From the NCBI GenBank assembly GCA_018828205.1, contig JAHJWA010000333.1, forward strand, positions 1-7,057: a stretch of DNA of 7,057 nucleotides, given 5' to 3'. Made by a program: the position numbers and the translations under genes. The stretch is from Alphaproteobacteria bacterium (GTDB lineage: Bacteria; Pseudomonadota; Alphaproteobacteria; Sphingomonadales; Sphingomonadaceae). Below are positions 5,055-7,057 of this stretch, in pieces. The notes beneath the pieces are model-generated. The model was not told the origin of the DNA and did no database searches. It was given only the letters and a program-made list of their open reading frames with translations. The stretch's first letter is position 1. Every line of letters starts with the position of its first letter.

Positions 5055-5510
5055 ATGAACCGACCGAACCTCCCAGACGGCACGCTCGATGGCGACCGGC
5101 ATCTCTATGCCGTGCGCGTCTATTACGAGGACACCGATCTGTCGGGGATCACCTATCACGCCAATTACCTGCGTTGGTTCGAACGCGCGCGCTCGGACCT
5201 GCTGCGCCGGCTCGAGATCGACCAGCGCGCCGCGATCGAGGCGGGCGAGGGCGCATATGCGGTTTCCGAGGTCGCGCTCAAGTATCTGCGCCCCGCCAAG
5301 CTCGACGACGACGTGCTCATCGAAACCCGCTGCACCCAGATGCGCGCCGCGAGCTGCCGGATGCAACAGCGCGCGTTTCGCGGTGACGAATTGCTCGCCG
5401 AGGCCGAACTGCGCGTCGGCTTCGTCGCCCCCGACGGCCGCCCGACCCGCCAGCCCGCCGCCTGGCGCGAGGCCTTTACCCGTTTCATGGAACCACAGGA
5501 CACCGCATGA
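5055..5510 (+). CDS. ybgC: YbgC-type acyl-CoA thioesterase, Tol-Pal cluster
   Basis: 151-residue hotdog-fold thioesterase of the YbgC/4-hydroxybenzoyl-CoA family, the gene that normally opens the tol-pal cluster. Known members hydrolyse acyl-CoA (or interact with acyl carrier protein) near phospholipid synthesis; the exact link to Tol function is unsettled. The active-site segment is YYEDTD (23-28), GITYHANYL (31-39) and RWFERAR (40-46), with Asp28 the expected catalytic acid and His35 conserved. VALKYLRPAKLDDDV (73-87) is the second family signature. The sequence has ITYH where many relatives have VVYH, a conservative change. The start at ATG 5055 has no clear Shine-Dalgarno and lies right after a hairpin. 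The last four bases overlap the tolQ start (ATGA, 5507-5510). Confidence 0.95.
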   Translation: MNRPNLPDGTLDGDRHLYAVRVYYEDTDLSGITYHANYLRWFERARSDLLRRLEIDQRAAIEAGEGAYAVSEVALKYLRPAKLDDDVLIETRCTQMRAASCRMQQRAFRGDELLAEAELRVGFVAPDGRPTRQPAAWREAFTRFMEPQDTA

Positions 5511-6202
5511 GCTCGCTATCCATTCTTGCCGCCGCGCCGACCGGGCTCGATCCGCTCGAACTGTTCCTCCAGGCCGATATCGTCGTCAAGGCGGTGATGG
5601 CGGGGCTGCTGCTCGCCAGCGTCTGGACCTGGATGATCATCGTTTCCTTCGCGATGCGGATGGGCAAGCTGAACCGCCAGACCCGCGTCTATGACGAGGA
5701 GTTCTGGCAGGCCGACAGCTTCGACCGCTTCATGTCCGAGCGCGGCCGCAAGGACCTGCCGCCCGCGCGCGTCGCAAACGCCGGAGTGAGCGAATGGCGT
5801 CGTTCGACCAAGGACGGGGTCAAGGATCGCGACGGGCTGCGCCAGCGGCTGGCGGGCGCGATGGACAGTCAGGTCGCGGGCGAGGCCGACCTGCTCGCCG
5901 AGCGGCTCAACTTCCTCGCCACCGTCGGCTCGGTCGCGCCTTTCGTGGGTCTGTTCGGCACCGTGTGGGGGATCATGAACAGCTTCTTCCAGATCGGCGC
6001 GGAGGGCTCGTCCTCGCTGGCGGTGGTCGCGCCGGGCATTTCGGAGGCGCTGTTCGCCACCGCGATCGGCCTGTTCGCCGCTATCCCCGCGGTGATCGCC
6101 TACAACCGCTACAGCCATGCGGTGAACCGCTACGAGACCAGGCTGCAGCGTTTCGCCGATCGGCTGCACGCCAGCTTCAGCCGCCAGCTGGAAAGCCGCT
6201 AG
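5507..6202 (+). CDS. tolQ: Tol-Pal motor protein TolQ
   Basis: 231-residue inner-membrane protein of the TolQ/ExbB/MotA family. With TolR it forms the proton channel that energises TolA to keep the outer membrane attached during division. Three membrane segments are visible: about 24-48 (VVKAVMAGLLLASVWTWMII region), about 137-158 (LATVGSVAPFVGLFGTVWGI) and about 172-200 (AVVAPGISEALFATAIGLFA onwards). A large charged cytoplasmic part lies between the first two (about 51-130). The second and third segments carry the Gly/Thr-rich family signature that lines the channel. AGGA at 5497-5500, six bases before the ATG, supports the start, which overlaps the ybgC stop by four bases. The position between ybgC and tolR favours TolQ over ExbB. 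tolR follows one base after the stop. Confidence 0.96.
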   Translation: MSSLSILAAAPTGLDPLELFLQADIVVKAVMAGLLLASVWTWMIIVSFAMRMGKLNRQTRVYDEEFWQADSFDRFMSERGRKDLPPARVANAGVSEWRRSTKDGVKDRDGLRQRLAGAMDSQVAGEADLLAERLNFLATVGSVAPFVGLFGTVWGIMNSFFQIGAEGSSSLAVVAPGISEALFATAIGLFAAIPAVIAYNRYSHAVNRYETRLQRFADRLHASFSRQLESR

Positions 6203-6203
6203 C

Positions 6204-6647
6204 ATGGCGATGTCGCTGGGCTCCGGACGAGGCACGCGCGGGCGCGGCTCGCGCCGCACCCCGATGGCGGAAATCAACGTCACGCCCTTCGTCGACGTGA
6301 TGCTGGTGCTGCTGATCATCTTCATGGTGACGGCGCCCATGCTCACCGCGGGCGTGCCGGTCGACCTGCCCGAGAGCCGCGCCACCGCGATCGATAGCGA
6401 ATCCCAGGCGGTCACCATCAGCATCGACGAGACCGGGAATGTCTTCATCGACGACACGCCGGTGGAAATCGGCGGCTTCGCGCAGGCGCTGGAAGGCATC
6501 CCCCGCAGCGACGACGGACCCGACATCACACTGCGCGCCGATCGCGGGCTCGACTACGGTCGCGTGATGGCGGTGATGGGCGAACTCAACCGCGCCGGGC
6601 TCAACCGCATCTCGCTGGTCACCCAGAGTTCATCGGTGGAGCCATAG
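6204..6647 (+). CDS. tolR: Tol-Pal motor protein TolR
   Basis: 147-residue ExbD/TolR family protein. A basic cytoplasmic N-terminus (residues 1-20, many Arg/Gly) leads into one transmembrane helix (about 28-48, TPFVDVMLVLLIIFMVTAPM). The helix contains Asp31, the conserved acidic residue that takes part in proton movement. The periplasmic domain (about 66-147) shows AVTISIDETGNVFID, TLRADRGLDYGRVM and LNRISLVTQ, as expected for the family. The AEINVTPFVDVMLVLL signature is unbroken. GGAAAG at 6190-6195 is a fair ribosome-binding site for ATG 6204. It is spaced one base after the tolQ stop and ten bases before the tolA ATG, so all three are probably made from one transcript. Confidence 0.96.
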   Translation: MAMSLGSGRGTRGRGSRRTPMAEINVTPFVDVMLVLLIIFMVTAPMLTAGVPVDLPESRATAIDSESQAVTISIDETGNVFIDDTPVEIGGFAQALEGIPRSDDGPDITLRADRGLDYGRVMAVMGELNRAGLNRISLVTQSSSVEP

Positions 6648-6657
6648 CCGGGTGACG

Positions 6658-7057
6658 ATGCAAGCGAGCACATTTCGGCGCGAGGAGCGGATCGGCCTGT
6701 TGGTGGCCTTCGCTCTGCATGTGTTGTTGGTGGTCGTGCTGCTGGTGCAACCCGATCACCCGCCCGTCGCGCGCCCCGCCGAGCGGATGACGGTCAATCT
6801 GGCGACCGATGTCGGCATGGAAGCGACCGCGCCCGATCCGGTGTCGGAGAGCCGCGCCGCCGAGGCGCCGACGCTGTCCGACACGCCCGCTCCCCCTGCC
6901 GAGGCCGACCCGCTGCCGACTCCGGCGGAGCCGGTCGCTCGTCCGGTCGAGCGCGCCCAGACACCCGCTCCCGCGCCGGCTTCCCGGCCCGTTGCGCGGC
7001 CGCACCCGGCACCCGCACCCACCCCCGCCCGTGCCCAGCCGCGACCGCAGCCGCGCG
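6658..7057 (+). CDS. tolA: TolA-like energy transducer, N-terminal part (cut by window end)
   Basis: From ATG 6658 the frame stays open for 133 codons to the window end. A short basic cytoplasmic start (MQASTFRREER) leads into one membrane helix (about 12-30), then a periplasmic Pro/Ala-rich region (about 31-133) with repeated PAPAP, RPVARP and PTP elements. TolA links the TolQR motor in the inner membrane to TolB/Pal at the outer membrane. Position after tolR and this topology support TolA. The long Pro-rich linker resembles TonB more than the Ala/Lys helical linker of E. coli TolA. His21 matches the conserved His of the SxxxH motif of TonB/TolA membrane helices, but the Ser position is Ala17. 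A GTG at 6652 is an alternative in-frame start. The C-terminal domain is not in the window. Confidence 0.85.
   Translation, partial: MQASTFRREERIGLLVAFALHVLLVVVLLVQPDHPPVARPAERMTVNLATDVGMEATAPDPVSESRAAEAPTLSDTPAPPAEADPLPTPAEPVARPVERAQTPAPAPASRPVARPHPAPAPTPARAQPRPQPR

Noticed and set aside
6830..7057. Tandem DNA repeat in the tolA linker
   Set aside because: The repetition is amino-acid low complexity (Pro/Ala/Arg) with varied codons, and no exact tandem unit is maintained.

Overview
The window is a dense, GC-rich stretch of core bacterial chromosome. It looks alphaproteobacterial, most likely Sphingomonadales (Erythrobacter/Sphingomonas-like). The grounds are an alpha-type SspB, the hisB-hisH-hisA-hisF-hisE-HIT order, a following ybgC-tolQ-tolR-tolA cluster, and codons strongly biased to G/C in the third position. 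The taxonomic call is an inference from gene content and protein style; no database was searched.

Left part (1-1121, minus strand): three genes read leftwards. In transcription order they are sspB (ClpXP adaptor), an unrecognised 138-residue protein with a basic C-terminus, and the first 32 codons of a gene leaving the window, whose HRRGLMY sequence suggests guanylate kinase (gmk). The gmk 5' region is crowded with dyads: two tandem 7-bp stem-loops, one holding the start codon, and an 18-bp perfect palindrome flanked by 9-bp direct repeats.

Centre (1122-4963, plus strand): a 128-bp divergent spacer holds an exact 11-bp inverted repeat. It is followed by a compact histidine-biosynthesis operon. 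HisE removes pyrophosphate from phosphoribosyl-ATP, HisA isomerises ProFAR, the HisH-HisF pair makes imidazole glycerol phosphate (IGP) and AICAR, and HisB dehydrates IGP. Genes from hisB to hisF overlap or lie within 10 bp of each other. hisF and hisE are separated by about 295 bp carrying a 55-codon ORF for a small hydrophobic protein with a PEP-CTERM-like tail. A HIT-family (HinT-like) hydrolase gene is translationally coupled to hisE.

Right part (4964-7057, plus strand): after a 91-bp spacer with a 12/13 direct repeat and a hairpin abutting the next start codon comes the Tol-Pal cluster. It contains ybgC (thioesterase), tolQ and tolR (proton-driven motor) and the N-terminal part of tolA (envelope-spanning transducer), which is cut by the window end. 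tolB and pal would be expected beyond it.

I see no mobile element, CRISPR array, tRNA or rRNA, and no clear new multi-gene system. The points worth a second look are the small ORF between hisF and hisE and several exact repeats or dyads near gene starts.
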